DNA of 64,000 nt from Deltaproteobacteria bacterium (GTDB taxonomy: Bacteria > Desulfobacterota > Binatia > UBA9968): positions 1-64,000 of the forward strand of contig WHTF01000011.1 of NCBI GenBank assembly GCA_009379725.1, written 5' to 3'. The translations under genes and the position numbers were made by a program. Below the pieces are notes generated by a model. That model was given only the letters and a program-made list of their open reading frames with translations, made no database searches and was not told the DNA's origin. Shown here piece after piece: positions 17,687 to 27,001 of this stretch; the stretch's first letter is position 1; every line of letters begins with the position of its first letter.

Positions 17687-17780
17687 TCAGGAACTCCACG
17701 CCTGCACCCAAGTGCTCCACTCTTCAATCCCGTACCGGTCATGCGGAGCTCCCCACCCCCCGCGAATCGTAATCATTCCT

Positions 17781-18776
17781 TTATTCCCTGGACGCCGCTC
17801 GCGCTACCCATTCCTTGTGCTCGTCGTACCAGCGAACCGTCTTGCGTAGTCCGTCTGCAAAGGTCGTCAGCGTAGACCATCCCATTTCCAGGCGAATCTT
17901 TGCCGTGTTCAAGGCATAACGGCGATCATGACCCGGCCGGTCCGCTACCGATTCGATATTTTGCTCGAAAGTGTGCCCGTCGACACCTAGGTAATCGGCA
18001 AGTACCTCGCAAACCGATCGAACCAAATCCAAATTGGTTCGCTCCACACCGGTACCGATATTGTAAATCGACCCAAGCTCGGCCGTATTCAGGACAGCGA
18101 GAATCGCCCGACAATTATCTTCAACGTAGAGCCAATCTCTCATCTGGCCGCCATCGCCATAGATCGGTAGCTTCAGATTTCTCATGGCATTGCGTATAAT
18201 CAGCGGCAACAGCTTTTCGGGAAACTGATACGGGCCATAGTTATTTGCGCTCCGGGTAATAAGAATCGGCAGCCCGTAAGTGCGCCGGTATGATAAACAG
18301 AGAAGATCGGCCGCCGCCTTGCTCGCCGCATAGGGGCTACTGGGCATCAACGGCGATTTCTCGCTCGATGCCTCTTGGCCCTCTTTGTCTCCATAGACTT
18401 CGTCGGTTGAAATCTGAAGGAACCGCTTTACCGGATTCTTACGCACCGATTCCAGCAGCACCTGAACACCGTTGATATTAGTTTGAATACAGGGCGAAGA
18501 GTCGATGATGCTGCGGTCGACGTGGGATTCCGCCGCGAAATTCACCAGGGCCCAAGGCTGCTCTTCTCTCAGAATGCGTTCGACGAGTCCCCGGTCAGCG
18601 ATATCACCTCGCAGGAACCGGTAGTGCTTCCCTTCAATATCGGCAAGATTTTCCGGGTTGCCTGCATAAGTCAACTTATCGAGGTTCACGACCCTGTAAC
18701 TCGTGTCCTGGCTCAGTAGCCGAATGAAATGACTGCCGATAAATCCGCACCCGCCGGTGACCAAAATAGTCTTCAT
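17781..18776 (-). CDS. rfbB: dTDP-glucose 4,6-dehydratase (RfbB-type)
   Basis: A short-chain NAD(P)-dependent dehydratase converting dTDP-glucose to dTDP-4-keto-6-deoxyglucose. The frame is open to 18917, but the ATG at 18776 places the Rossmann motif at the N-terminus (ILVTGGCGFIGSHF), giving 331 residues, normal for RfbB. The catalytic YxxxK is in SPYAASKAAADL, with TDEVYGD ahead of it and the family-typical FPEKLLPLIIRNA. No rfbA, rfbC or rfbD is in the window, so the end sugar (rhamnose or other) cannot be named. A related dehydratase with another nucleotide sugar is possible. Confidence 0.82.
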   Translation of the reverse strand: MKTILVTGGCGFIGSHFIRLLSQDTSYRVVNLDKLTYAGNPENLADIEGKHYRFLRGDIADRGLVERILREEQPWALVNFAAESHVDRSIIDSSPCIQTNINGVQVLLESVRKNPVKRFLQISTDEVYGDKEGQEASSEKSPLMPSSPYAASKAAADLLCLSYRRTYGLPILITRSANNYGPYQFPEKLLPLIIRNAMRNLKLPIYGDGGQMRDWLYVEDNCRAILAVLNTAELGSIYNIGTGVERTNLDLVRSVCEVLADYLGVDGHTFEQNIESVADRPGHDRRYALNTAKIRLEMGWSTLTTFADGLRKTVRWYDEHKEWVARAASRE

Positions 18777-18935
18777 CTCTGAAGGGTCCGTTTCCGAGTG
18801 TTGATAAACATCAAGCTGCGACTGGTCCGCGTATTGAAGCAACCCACTACAAAATACATGACAGCGGACGAGAACACTACAAAAATACAACAATCCTCTT
18901 GGTGCTTCAGCGCGCAAGCGGCAAATAACCTGCCG

Positions 18936-19796
18936 TCAAGTAATTTGCCTGTGCCTCCAGGGTGACTGTAGCCGCATCTTCTTTTGATCCCGTCGTCTGC
19001 TTTGGCTGAGCACCTGCATGACCCAATGCCGCTTAGCAAGCCCGCTTGTAAAAACTGAACCTAAGTAAATCTTGAGAAAATATAGCTTCTCGGTGCGCCG
19101 GAGAAAATGCCCCAAGGTCCGATACAGCTGTACGAGATTTTTTATGCGGCGCCTATGACTTAACTCCGAATAACGCCGCACTCCCTCGATATCCAAAAGA
19201 TAAAACGACTCGTTGTCTTTTTCCGCGGTCACTATAATATTGGCGTCTTTAAGGTCATTGTGGTAAACGCCGCAGCGATGCAGTTCCTGAAAGACCAAAG
19301 CCAATCCCTTGATAAACCGCCGGCGTCGGCCAAAACCTGTACTGCCCGGCGCCGGCGTCAGGTCATTACACCAGTAGGCATCAGCGGTCTTGCCGCCGAT
19401 GATTTCTTCGGTTAAGTAAAAGCTTTTGCTTACCATTCCCCAGCGGCGGAATTCCACCACTGCAACGGACTTGGCCGTTGCGATACCTGCGTTCTTCAAA
19501 ATTTTTGCCCCCCGGAGCGCTCGCACGGCACCGGATTGGACCAAGAGAGAAACTAACCGCGATCGAACTGAAAACACATTGTACCGTTTCACATAGATGC
19601 GGCAGACTCCTTCGGACACCTCGAGCGGGATTCGGGCAACCTTGATCTTCTTTTGATCTTTAACAATGAGGCATTCTTTCCCGGTGAAAAGCCGGTCCGG
19701 GTCCGATATCAGATCAACAACCGGCTGCCCGATGAATTTTCGATCGATCCATATCGATGACGCGCCGCGCTTAAGCGGAACGAGATCAGCCAGCAT
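18936..19796 (-). CDS. LPS core kinase-like protein (WaaP/KdkA/InaA family), copy A
   Basis: A eukaryote-like kinase fold protein, predicted to phosphorylate heptose or Kdo in the LPS inner core. The catalytic loop is GVYHNDLKDANIIVT, with a following metal motif LLDIEGVRRY (DxEG rather than the usual DFG/DFD). The frame is open to a GTG at 19829; the ATG at 19796 (286 residues) overlaps the upstream WaaG-like gene by 11 bp and is the more likely start. A transferase-then-kinase order recalls the waaG-waaP arrangement of enteric bacteria. One of three such proteins in the cluster. Confidence 0.8.
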   Translation of the reverse strand: MLADLVPLKRGASSIWIDRKFIGQPVVDLISDPDRLFTGKECLIVKDQKKIKVARIPLEVSEGVCRIYVKRYNVFSVRSRLVSLLVQSGAVRALRGAKILKNAGIATAKSVAVVEFRRWGMVSKSFYLTEEIIGGKTADAYWCNDLTPAPGSTGFGRRRRFIKGLALVFQELHRCGVYHNDLKDANIIVTAEKDNESFYLLDIEGVRRYSELSHRRRIKNLVQLYRTLGHFLRRTEKLYFLKIYLGSVFTSGLAKRHWVMQVLSQSRRRDQKKMRLQSPWRHRQIT

Positions 19797-20970
19797 TTCG
19801 ATCGCAGTTCGGCCGCGCGATGGCAACACGCGCGAGCAGATTTTCCACTTTCTTAAAATGGTTCTGCCACGAGAATTCCGCGCCTATGAGGGTAGCCGCC
19901 CTTTGAAACTCCTGGTCACCGGTTCGCTTGAGTAACGCCACCAATTTGCTCTCCAGTTGGTCGGGATCCTCGGGTTTATCGATGATGCCTTCTAGCAGAG
20001 CACCCGACAAAATCTCGGCCGCTCCGACTTCACGACTGACCAAAACCGGTAATCCCGACGAAAGCGCCTCTAGAACGACGTTACCGAAAGCCTCTTGCAC
20101 CGCCGGCAAAGCAAGGAGGTCTGCCGCTACATAATAATTTTCAATGTCGAATTGCCGGCCGGCGAAGACGATCCGCCCCTTTCCCACTCTCTCTCCCCTT
20201 TTTTTGTACCGCGCCATCCGCGCGTCATCCCCAACCACCAATAACCATGAGTTCACTAGTCTGGGCGAATTCCAAATCGACAGGAGACGGTCCAATCCCT
20301 TTCTTCGGAACCCGCTACCGACAAACAAGACCACGTCGGCATCCGCTGGGATTCCCCATCGTTGACGGATCGCGGTGCGCGCTTCATCTCGCCGGTTTGG
20401 ATGAAAACGAGTTGGATCGACACCATTGTAAAGGACGGTAATTTTGTGCTCCGGGATTCTATAGTTGGTCATCAAATCCCTTTTAACCTCCGCCGAAACC
20501 GCCAGAATCTCCGTGAATCCTTCACCCCGATACTGCCGTTTTTCAATGGCAAGAACACTGCGGTGATAAATACTTACCTTTTGCCACAACCACCGCCACA
20601 ATCCACTTTCACGTCCGAGTCGCTGCAAAAAACCACGATGGGATCCGCCCCCGCTGCGTAAGACGTCTTGTTTGAGAATACGCCCAAATCCGACCACGAC
20701 GTCGCACCGGTAGCGGGCGGCGATTTTCGGCGCGCGCAGCGCAAAACTCCACAGGCGAGCAGTTCTTCCAAAGGGCACGACCTGAACCCGATGCGCAACG
20801 ACGCCGACCGGAACTGGCGCAGCGTACTCACTACAAAACAAATGGATCTCGTGACCGAGATCTCTCAGACCCTCCGCAGTCCGGTATAAATCCCGTTCGG
20901 TTCCTCCCTTCAGATCGAAGCGCTTATGAATGAGGCCGATTCTCAAAGTTTTGATCTTCTCCACCTTCAC
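19786..20970 (-). CDS. Glycosyltransferase family 4, WaaG-like
   Basis: A GT-B transferase of 394 residues resembling WaaG, which adds the first glucose to heptose II of the LPS core. It starts at GTG and shows IGLIHKRFDLKGGTERDLYR at the N-terminus, VVVGFGRILKQDVLRSGGG and GSHRGFLQRL, blocks typical of WaaG-type enzymes. The C-terminal domain has VLFVGSGFRRKGLDRL and the E-x7-E element VQEAFGNVVLEALSSGLPV. A kinase gene overlaps its 3' end. Family firm; exact sugar inferred. Confidence 0.85.
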   Translation of the reverse strand: MKVEKIKTLRIGLIHKRFDLKGGTERDLYRTAEGLRDLGHEIHLFCSEYAAPVPVGVVAHRVQVVPFGRTARLWSFALRAPKIAARYRCDVVVGFGRILKQDVLRSGGGSHRGFLQRLGRESGLWRWLWQKVSIYHRSVLAIEKRQYRGEGFTEILAVSAEVKRDLMTNYRIPEHKITVLYNGVDPTRFHPNRRDEARTAIRQRWGIPADADVVLFVGSGFRRKGLDRLLSIWNSPRLVNSWLLVVGDDARMARYKKRGERVGKGRIVFAGRQFDIENYYVAADLLALPAVQEAFGNVVLEALSSGLPVLVSREVGAAEILSGALLEGIIDKPEDPDQLESKLVALLKRTGDQEFQRAATLIGAEFSWQNHFKKVENLLARVAIARPNCDRNAG

Positions 20971-21054
20971 GAATATTTAGCTGCGAAGCGCAGTGCCGAG
21001 AGCGGAAAGTTTTGCATCAGAGCGCGTCGTCGATCAAAGCCCTCTGCCGGGATA

Positions 21055-22770
21055 TCACTGTCCCTGACCTCGAACCAGAATGAGCCGGGCATCCCCATCA
21101 GGACCCGTGCCCCGGCTGCGCCCGATAATAGGGATCTTGGACGCCAATCCGGCGGTTTCAGAATCCCACATATCTTCTTCAACGATGAAGAAGTCTCTAG
21201 ATTGCCGCAACCTTTCCCGCAACAATACAGGGTCATCGGGAAGGATGCTGATTTTATCTTTGCCGTAAAAGATGATCGAAGAAGAATCGATACCGCGGGG
21301 AAATAGAACCAGGGACTGACTACTGACAACTTTTTCCACAGCTAATTGCATGAACTCTTTGTAACTCCCGGTCATCGCCAGGCTCGGAAGGATAACGCCG
21401 CGCATGAAAACGATCGTCAGCACCGACACTGACACCATTTGCTTCACTGCGCTCGCCACATTGCACTGATAAAAATTACGCCCGATAAAAAACCACAGCA
21501 CTGCCGAAGCCAATAGAACCCCTGGAACGATCCAGCCTGACTCTTGCGACGCTGCCGACAGCGCCGACAGTTCCACGGCGACGTCCTTTTCCAAACGTAT
21601 TCCTAAGGATTCCAATAACGCAACTAAATCCAATCTTGCTGAGTGGGCGGCAAATGCGACGACAAAAACAAGGCCGATGATACACGCCAATACGCATACA
21701 AACTTGCAATAGGATTTCCCAACGCTCACAACCGCCTGGCGACGAAGCCAGACGGCAGTCATCAACGCTAGCGGGAGGTAAAGTGGCAGGATATACGGCG
21801 GTCTCTTCCCCGCCGAAAGAGAAAAGAAGACAAAAATCACAACCGCCCATACCCCCAGGAAAAGCAGTTCATCCTTACGGAATGCCTCATCGTGAAAATA
21901 GGACCAGATAACGGCCGGCAAAAATAATGTCCAGGGCATACCCCAGGTGAAAAGATACGGAATGAAATAATAAACCGGTTTCTGATGCCCGGTCCCGCCT
22001 TCGCCACGGACAAAGAATCGCGCGAAATTTTCTTTGACAAATTGAATTCCGAAAAACTCGTTGCCTCCGAGGTAGAGTGCGACACCGTACCATGCAAAGC
22101 ACACCACAATTCCCACGACGATCCCAGGGTGACGAAGCAGCCCTACGAGAACATCCCATCTCCTTTGCAAGATCAGGAAGGTGGTGATGACTAAGCCGCA
22201 GAGAATCACGCTGACGGGTCCTTTTGCCGTTACGCCAACGCCGACGATAAAAAAGAACAGATACCACCAGGCTTGATGCCGCAGGAAACCGCGATACAGG
22301 GTATAAAAGAGCATTAACGATACTGCGACAAAAAAGGCCAGCGTCATATCGACCCGGGCTTCTATCCCTGAGGTGTAATACAGCGCCGTTGTTGCGAGAA
22401 TCAATCCCGCCCAAAGACCGGTTTCCGAATCATACAAACGCCTGCCGAATAAGTAACAAAGCAGGACTCCCAGACTGGCGAAAAGAGCCGATGGGAATCG
22501 AATGCTCGATTCGGTCATCTCTCCGCGAAGGATTGAAGCCATAGCGGCAAACCAGTGGAACAGCGGCGGCTTCGAAGGAAGTTGTTCGCCAGCCCTGAGA
22601 GGAAGTAACCAACGTCCTTCGAGCACGATATCGCGCACCACCAAAGCTTCGCGCGGCTCTGCCTTGTCGTGGAACGGACTCTTGCCGAGAAAGAGCATAA
22701 ACACCAGCGCACAGACCGTCGCCAAAATCACCAGATGAAGTAGAGTATTTCGACTATTGGTGTTTTCCAT
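21055..22770 (-). CDS. Glycosyltransferase family 39 (ArnT/PMT-like) membrane protein
   Basis: A polytopic inner-membrane transferase, 571 residues, with many hydrophobic segments in the first 420 residues and a smaller periplasmic C-terminal part. The first loop holds the catalytic-acid region (KAEPREALVV) and the LPSKPPLFHWFAAM motif typical of GT39 enzymes using undecaprenyl-phosphate sugars. ArnT members add aminoarabinose to lipid A, but no arn synthesis genes lie here, so the donor sugar may differ. It overlaps the upstream kinase gene by 17 bp. Family confident, substrate unknown. Confidence 0.83.
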   Translation of the reverse strand: MENTNSRNTLLHLVILATVCALVFMLFLGKSPFHDKAEPREALVVRDIVLEGRWLLPLRAGEQLPSKPPLFHWFAAMASILRGEMTESSIRFPSALFASLGVLLCYLFGRRLYDSETGLWAGLILATTALYYTSGIEARVDMTLAFFVAVSLMLFYTLYRGFLRHQAWWYLFFFIVGVGVTAKGPVSVILCGLVITTFLILQRRWDVLVGLLRHPGIVVGIVVCFAWYGVALYLGGNEFFGIQFVKENFARFFVRGEGGTGHQKPVYYFIPYLFTWGMPWTLFLPAVIWSYFHDEAFRKDELLFLGVWAVVIFVFFSLSAGKRPPYILPLYLPLALMTAVWLRRQAVVSVGKSYCKFVCVLACIIGLVFVVAFAAHSARLDLVALLESLGIRLEKDVAVELSALSAASQESGWIVPGVLLASAVLWFFIGRNFYQCNVASAVKQMVSVSVLTIVFMRGVILPSLAMTGSYKEFMQLAVEKVVSSQSLVLFPRGIDSSSIIFYGKDKISILPDDPVLLRERLRQSRDFFIVEEDMWDSETAGLASKIPIIGRSRGTGPDGDARLILVRGQGQ

Positions 22771-23644
22771 GGTTCGCCGTGGGCAACGAGCTGTTCGGCC
22801 AACTCATCAACTTTCGAAAGCTACCAGTTGTGTCAACCCCGTCACACTCCCTGCGCCGCTGGCGCGTCTTCGCCTCCAACCAGCGGAGTAACCGGCGATT
22901 AGCTTCGCTTGAATCCTGCGCTCCCAAATACGCCCGGAAAAATCTCATCCGGTCTTGCAGGGTTATCGAAGGCAAGGGAAATCGGTTGAGTTGCACCAAG
23001 TTCCGTTTCCACAAAGTCTGCGGCAGCCATTTTGAATAGCGCCGGGTACGGTCGTTATCCATAAAATAAAACTGCAAACCGATTGCCGGAACCCGGCGGA
23101 CCAGGATATTGGACGGTACTAAGTCACCATGGATGAATCCGAGATCATGAAAACGCCGAATCTGCCGTGCCAAGGTTCTCAGGCCGTTTCGTTTTTCAAC
23201 CAGTGCAACACCAGCTATTGCGATGCTGCAACTTTCACTTAAAAAAGTTGGCAAAGGCGCGCCATCCATCCCCAGGGTCACCACGAAAGCTCTTTTCAAA
23301 ATGCCAAGGCGCCGTTCTTCGCCCGCAGCGATCGTGATCGGAACGAGAAACTCTGCTTCCGACAACGCGACTCCCTGTTTTAAGAAGCGAAGCGCCTTGG
23401 AATCGCGAAACCAGTCTTTTATCCCGCCCCAATACGTTGCTGGATCAAAAATCTTTAGAAATAAGCGTTGACTTTCGTCTTTATCAAAGAAGTTCACCAT
23501 CAACGTTTGCGGATGTCGCCTAATCACCTGCTCGCGGATATGGCTCAAAAGGCAATGCCATAATTCATTAGACCATCTCTCTGGAAGAACTCTGAGGTTC
23601 CAGCCATCCTGAACGAGGTCGCGATATCTCAACTCAGTTGCCAA
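22754..23644 (-). CDS. LPS core kinase-like protein (WaaP/KdkA/InaA family), copy B
   Basis: A kinase-fold protein of about 296 residues, predicted to phosphorylate a core sugar of LPS. The catalytic loop is GFIHGDLVPSNILVR and the metal-binding segment is FYFMDNDRTRRYSK (DND where DFD/DFG is usual). A basic tail (residues about 225-285) is rich in Arg and Lys. The start appears to be TTG; it lacks a strong ribosome site, so the N-terminus is unsure. It overlaps the next gene by 17 bp. It is diverged from copies A and C. Confidence 0.75.
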   Translation of the reverse strand: MATELRYRDLVQDGWNLRVLPERWSNELWHCLLSHIREQVIRRHPQTLMVNFFDKDESQRLFLKIFDPATYWGGIKDWFRDSKALRFLKQGVALSEAEFLVPITIAAGEERRLGILKRAFVVTLGMDGAPLPTFLSESCSIAIAGVALVEKRNGLRTLARQIRRFHDLGFIHGDLVPSNILVRRVPAIGLQFYFMDNDRTRRYSKWLPQTLWKRNLVQLNRFPLPSITLQDRMRFFRAYLGAQDSSEANRRLLRWLEAKTRQRRRECDGVDTTGSFRKLMSWPNSSLPTANHGKHQ

Positions 23645-23779
23645 TGCTACAACTCTTTAATGAGATCCGGTTTGATGCTCTACCTATTTTCATCTGGCTC
23701 TCCTCCGCAGCGAGACATCTACAGACTGTTCTCTGGCGGTAGTTGGGTCTTGCTTTCCGCATGGTGTTGGAATGCCATC

Positions 23780-24586
23780 TCACGTGTGCTCGGCCTCATG
23801 GTACCATGTCACAAACCGATCCCAATCCGCTGTCGTCAAGTATTCTCTCCGGGGATCCAACTTCCACACCGAGCGCAATAGACGGCGGAGATTCTTCTCT
23901 GCAAACGCCTTCGGCAGCTTGCCTAGGAACAATCTGGCCTTATCAAAATCGATAATGTACCCCTTCACGCCACCGGGCTCCGCACGCACCAAAATATTCT
24001 TCAGATTCAAATCGCTGTGATAGACGCCTTGACCATGAAGGAAGCACAAACTCGTCGCCACCGGCCGCAGAACCTTTTCAACCGTCCATTCTCGCACAAA
24101 GCCGTTTTGCAATGCCGTCCACAAATCGTGAGATCCTTTTAATTCACGAGTGATCAACCAGCCTCTATAGAAGGGCCCAAAAACACCCTCTACGCACGCG
24201 CCATAGACTTCAATGGTGGGGACGCCTCGCCGGCGCAGTTCTTCGGTAACGGCTAATTCCCTAAACGGACGCGGCGGCCAGGAGAAGAACGTCCTACCGG
24301 TCACCCCTTGAAACAACCCGCCATGGTGGTAAGTACGGATAAGAGCGTTTTCACCATTTCTCAGGCGCAACGTTCTTAACCTTTGCCTTCCTTGAAAGCG
24401 GCTCAGTGCTCCTAAGTTAGGATCCCCCACGCACACATCGATATGAAGTTCATGCGCCACGTCGGCGCGCACTAAAAGCCGCCGCTGCCGATCAGCGACG
24501 ACTTTATTGAATCCATCCGGCACCGCACCCCAGATTCGATCGTGGCTTAACACTCTTGGTCCAATGGAGCCCGCAAAAGCATGCAA
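23780..24586 (-). CDS. Kdo kinase-like protein (KdkA/InaA family), copy C
   Basis: A 268-residue kinase-fold protein most like KdkA, which phosphorylates Kdo at O-4 in Haemophilus-type LPS. Markers are NALIRTYHHGGLFQGVTGRT at about 95-114, FRELAVTEELRRRGVPTIE, the catalytic loop GVYHSDLNLKNILVR and the metal motif YIIDFDKARLF. All expected catalytic residues (HxDL..N and DFD) are present. It lies directly downstream of waaF with a 17-bp gap. A heptose kinase cannot be excluded. Confidence 0.82.
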   Translation of the reverse strand: MHAFAGSIGPRVLSHDRIWGAVPDGFNKVVADRQRRLLVRADVAHELHIDVCVGDPNLGALSRFQGRQRLRTLRLRNGENALIRTYHHGGLFQGVTGRTFFSWPPRPFRELAVTEELRRRGVPTIEVYGACVEGVFGPFYRGWLITRELKGSHDLWTALQNGFVREWTVEKVLRPVATSLCFLHGQGVYHSDLNLKNILVRAEPGGVKGYIIDFDKARLFLGKLPKAFAEKNLRRLLRSVWKLDPRREYLTTADWDRFVTWYHEAEHT

Positions 24587-24603
24587 AGGAAAAATCAGAA
24601 GGA

Positions 24604-25704
24604 TTATACCGTGAGATATCGAGGCTCATAGCCGGTGGCGCAAGCAACCGGGAATTCGTCTCGATGTTGTAAAACCTGCTTCACAGCTTGCAAAACATGC
24701 TCTGGCCTAATGAGTTTTATGCAATCTTCCGTTCCCAGCGGACAGCGCCTGCCTCCGTGTGAACTACAAGGCCTGCACGATAGCTCCTTTTCGACAACGA
24801 CGGCTTTCGAACTGTACGGATAAAATCCTAACGATGGTGTGGTCGCACAAAATATCGCAACCACCGGCACGCTCCGGGCGACTGCGATATGCATCGGGCC
24901 GCTGTCATTGGTAATAAACAGATGGCAAGCGCTTACGGCCGCGGGTAAATCGCACAGCGCTGTTTTGCCGGCCAACATCGCGACCGAAGTACCGCAAAGC
25001 TCTTGTATTCTCGCAACGGTTGCGGCGTCTTCGGGACCGCCGAAAAGAATAATCTGGCAATTTAGATCTTGCTTCAGGCGCCGTATCAATACGGCGAAGG
25101 AATCCGGCGACCAACGTTTGGTCGCCCAGACAGAACCGGCATTGATCCCGACAACGGTTTGGTTAAGATCAATACCGGCAGAGTCCAGTAACCGACGGAT
25201 TTTCTCTTTGCTACCCGGGATCACGGGAAGATCGATGACATGCCGGCAGTCTTCCGTAGAAATTCCGAGAGCCTCAAGAATGGAAAGATTCCGCAGGACA
25301 TCGTGACGCAGCGGGTCCCTATTCGCTAGAGTATGAAACAAAAATGCTCCCTTACTCTGCCGAAAACCGACACGATAAGGAATCCTCGCCAGGAGCAACA
25401 ACAAGGCACTTCGAAAAGATCGATGCGGCGAGATCGCCAGCGTGAAATCCTTAGATCTGAGCATCTTGGCCTTGCGCCGTAATCCCGACAAACCGGCATC
25501 TACGCGCCGCTTGTCATCAACGATGATCTCGTCGATATCCGGATGAGAGGCTAGAATTTCCCTTCCGACGGGAGCGCAAAGGAGCGTAAGTTTCCCCTCT
25601 GGGAAGCGCCGCTTGATTTCGGACAGCAACGGTAAGGTAAGAACCGTATCGCCGAGAAAACTGGTTTGAACGACCAGCACGTTTTTCCAGTCGACAATGG
25701 CCAT
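24604..25704 (-). CDS. waaF: ADP-heptose:LPS heptosyltransferase II (GT9)
   Basis: Transfers heptose from ADP-heptose to the LPS inner core at the cytoplasmic face. About 366 residues, with VLVVQTSFLGDTVLTLPLL at the N-terminus, the GINAGSVWATKRW donor-site block, LFGGPEDAATV and the conserved ITNDSGPMHIAVARSVP near the C-terminus, all characteristic of WaaF. A TTG three bases upstream (25707) precedes the ATG. No partner WaaC gene is in the window. It starts 3 bp after the Trm112-like gene. Confidence 0.9.
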   Translation of the reverse strand: MAIVDWKNVLVVQTSFLGDTVLTLPLLSEIKRRFPEGKLTLLCAPVGREILASHPDIDEIIVDDKRRVDAGLSGLRRKAKMLRSKDFTLAISPHRSFRSALLLLLARIPYRVGFRQSKGAFLFHTLANRDPLRHDVLRNLSILEALGISTEDCRHVIDLPVIPGSKEKIRRLLDSAGIDLNQTVVGINAGSVWATKRWSPDSFAVLIRRLKQDLNCQIILFGGPEDAATVARIQELCGTSVAMLAGKTALCDLPAAVSACHLFITNDSGPMHIAVARSVPVVAIFCATTPSLGFYPYSSKAVVVEKELSCRPCSSHGGRRCPLGTEDCIKLIRPEHVLQAVKQVLQHRDEFPVACATGYEPRYLTV

Positions 25705-25707
25705 CAA

Positions 25708-25875
25708 TCACAGGTGGGTGGCTTCGTCGATGAGCATGACCGGAATATCATCTTTAATCGGGTACATGAGGCGACAGGCATCACAAATCAGACCATCTCC
25801 GCCGTCATTGAGATGAATATCGCCTTTGCACTTGGGACAGGCCAAAATATCCAATAGCTCCTTACTAATCGCCAT
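25708..25875 (-). CDS. Trm112-like zinc-ribbon protein (YcaR family)
   Basis: A 55-residue ORF found by reading the minus strand: MAISKELLDILACPKCK at the start and CDACRLMYPIKDDIPVM in the middle. Four cysteines (C13/C16 and C31/C34) form a zinc ribbon, and the IPVML ending matches Trm112/YcaR family proteins. A GGAGGA ribosome site sits five bases before the ATG. In E. coli ycaR lies next to lpxK and kdsB, so its position in an LPS cluster fits a conserved link of unknown mechanism. The stop is followed at once by the waaF start. Confidence 0.85.
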   Translation of the reverse strand: MAISKELLDILACPKCKGDIHLNDGGDGLICDACRLMYPIKDDIPVMLIDEATHL

Positions 25876-26063
25876 TATTCCTCCTACTCGCTATTTCTCA
25901 GGTTTCATCGCTTGCCGCCACTATTCGGAATCACGGGCGCCAACCAACGCGAGATGACTGATCTCGCCCACAAAATAACCAAAAAACAGAGCTTGATCAA
26001 ATCATTACCGGAACCCGATGCCGCAGGATCATGGCATAAGAAAGCCGCTGTTTCCATCGACCA

Positions 26064-26924
26064 TCAGCGACGAAATGGAATCGAAGCATCACGGCCACGC
26101 TTATAATTGCGCTGGGACTGCGTCGGGTCGCGATTAACGAAATGTCGATGAAACATCGGGTGATGAAGACTTCTCACTTCATGCTCCAAAAGAAACACGA
26201 CACGCTCGGTGTCCGGATCGACGAGGGATTTAAATCTGAACTGGTGATTGCGCACCTCTTCGGAAATCAATCCATGAGTTTTTAAAAAATGATAAGGCCT
26301 GGAGAAGTTGGCCACATAGATGGCAATATGATGGCCATCGTAAGGAACGGCCGGCCCTGCCGATTCCCGAAAACGGAGCCTTTGGTTGCGTCCAATCAAA
26401 ACCTCCGCGACCGGTTTGAGGGAATCCTTCTCGACACGCGCAGAGGCTTCCAATACATTTTGGTAAAAGCGCGCGATGGCGGCCGCAGCACCCTCAGGCA
26501 CGGTGAACTCAACGTAGGCAATTCCTTGAGCCATGTCGCCGAAATTTGGGGCGCCGGCATAGCAACGAAATTCGTTGCCCCAAGGGCAGGTGATCGTGAC
26601 ATGATCAGCGCTCGTGGACCATGAAAATTGAGTTTCTTTGAGGGATAATTCAACCGCTGAAAGCCGCTCCCGCAGAGTATCTAATTCGGGCAGGACGACA
26701 CCGATATGGCCGGCAATCCTTTGCGGCCCTCGGGTGGGTAAGTGAAACTGCTGCTCGCCGATATTGGCCCACATATTTCCCAGTCCGACATTGAGATAGG
26801 GGTCGCGGGTCAAGCCCAGCCCGACAATATAAAAAAGAATCGCATGGGCCTGATCCGGCACCTGTAGATTGATGTGCTCTAGCGATACAATATTACCAAC
26901 ATCTTCCTCGATGTAATCAGCCAT
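26064..26924 (-). CDS. VOC (glyoxalase/bleomycin-resistance) superfamily protein, two domains
   Basis: A 286-residue protein with two vicinal-oxygen-chelate modules: the first from about residue 12 (LEHINLQVPDQAHAILFYI, later WANIGEQQFHLPTRGPQ), the second from about 145 (GIAYVEFTVPEGAAAAIARF, later YDGHHIAIYVANF and FLLEHEVRSL). Candidate metal ligands His and Glu occur at usual places. The ATG at 26924 has AAGGAG eight bases upstream, so it is favoured over the one 24 bp earlier. No specific dioxygenase or glyoxalase activity can be named, and its place within LPS genes is unexplained. Confidence 0.7.
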   Translation of the reverse strand: MADYIEEDVGNIVSLEHINLQVPDQAHAILFYIVGLGLTRDPYLNVGLGNMWANIGEQQFHLPTRGPQRIAGHIGVVLPELDTLRERLSAVELSLKETQFSWSTSADHVTITCPWGNEFRCYAGAPNFGDMAQGIAYVEFTVPEGAAAAIARFYQNVLEASARVEKDSLKPVAEVLIGRNQRLRFRESAGPAVPYDGHHIAIYVANFSRPYHFLKTHGLISEEVRNHQFRFKSLVDPDTERVVFLLEHEVRSLHHPMFHRHFVNRDPTQSQRNYKRGRDASIPFRR

Positions 26925-27001
26925 CGCTCGTCTCCTTGTCTCTGACAAATCCGGCTATTTACCGCCGCAAGCAACAATTTGTCACCCATGGACCATGTGG
27001 C

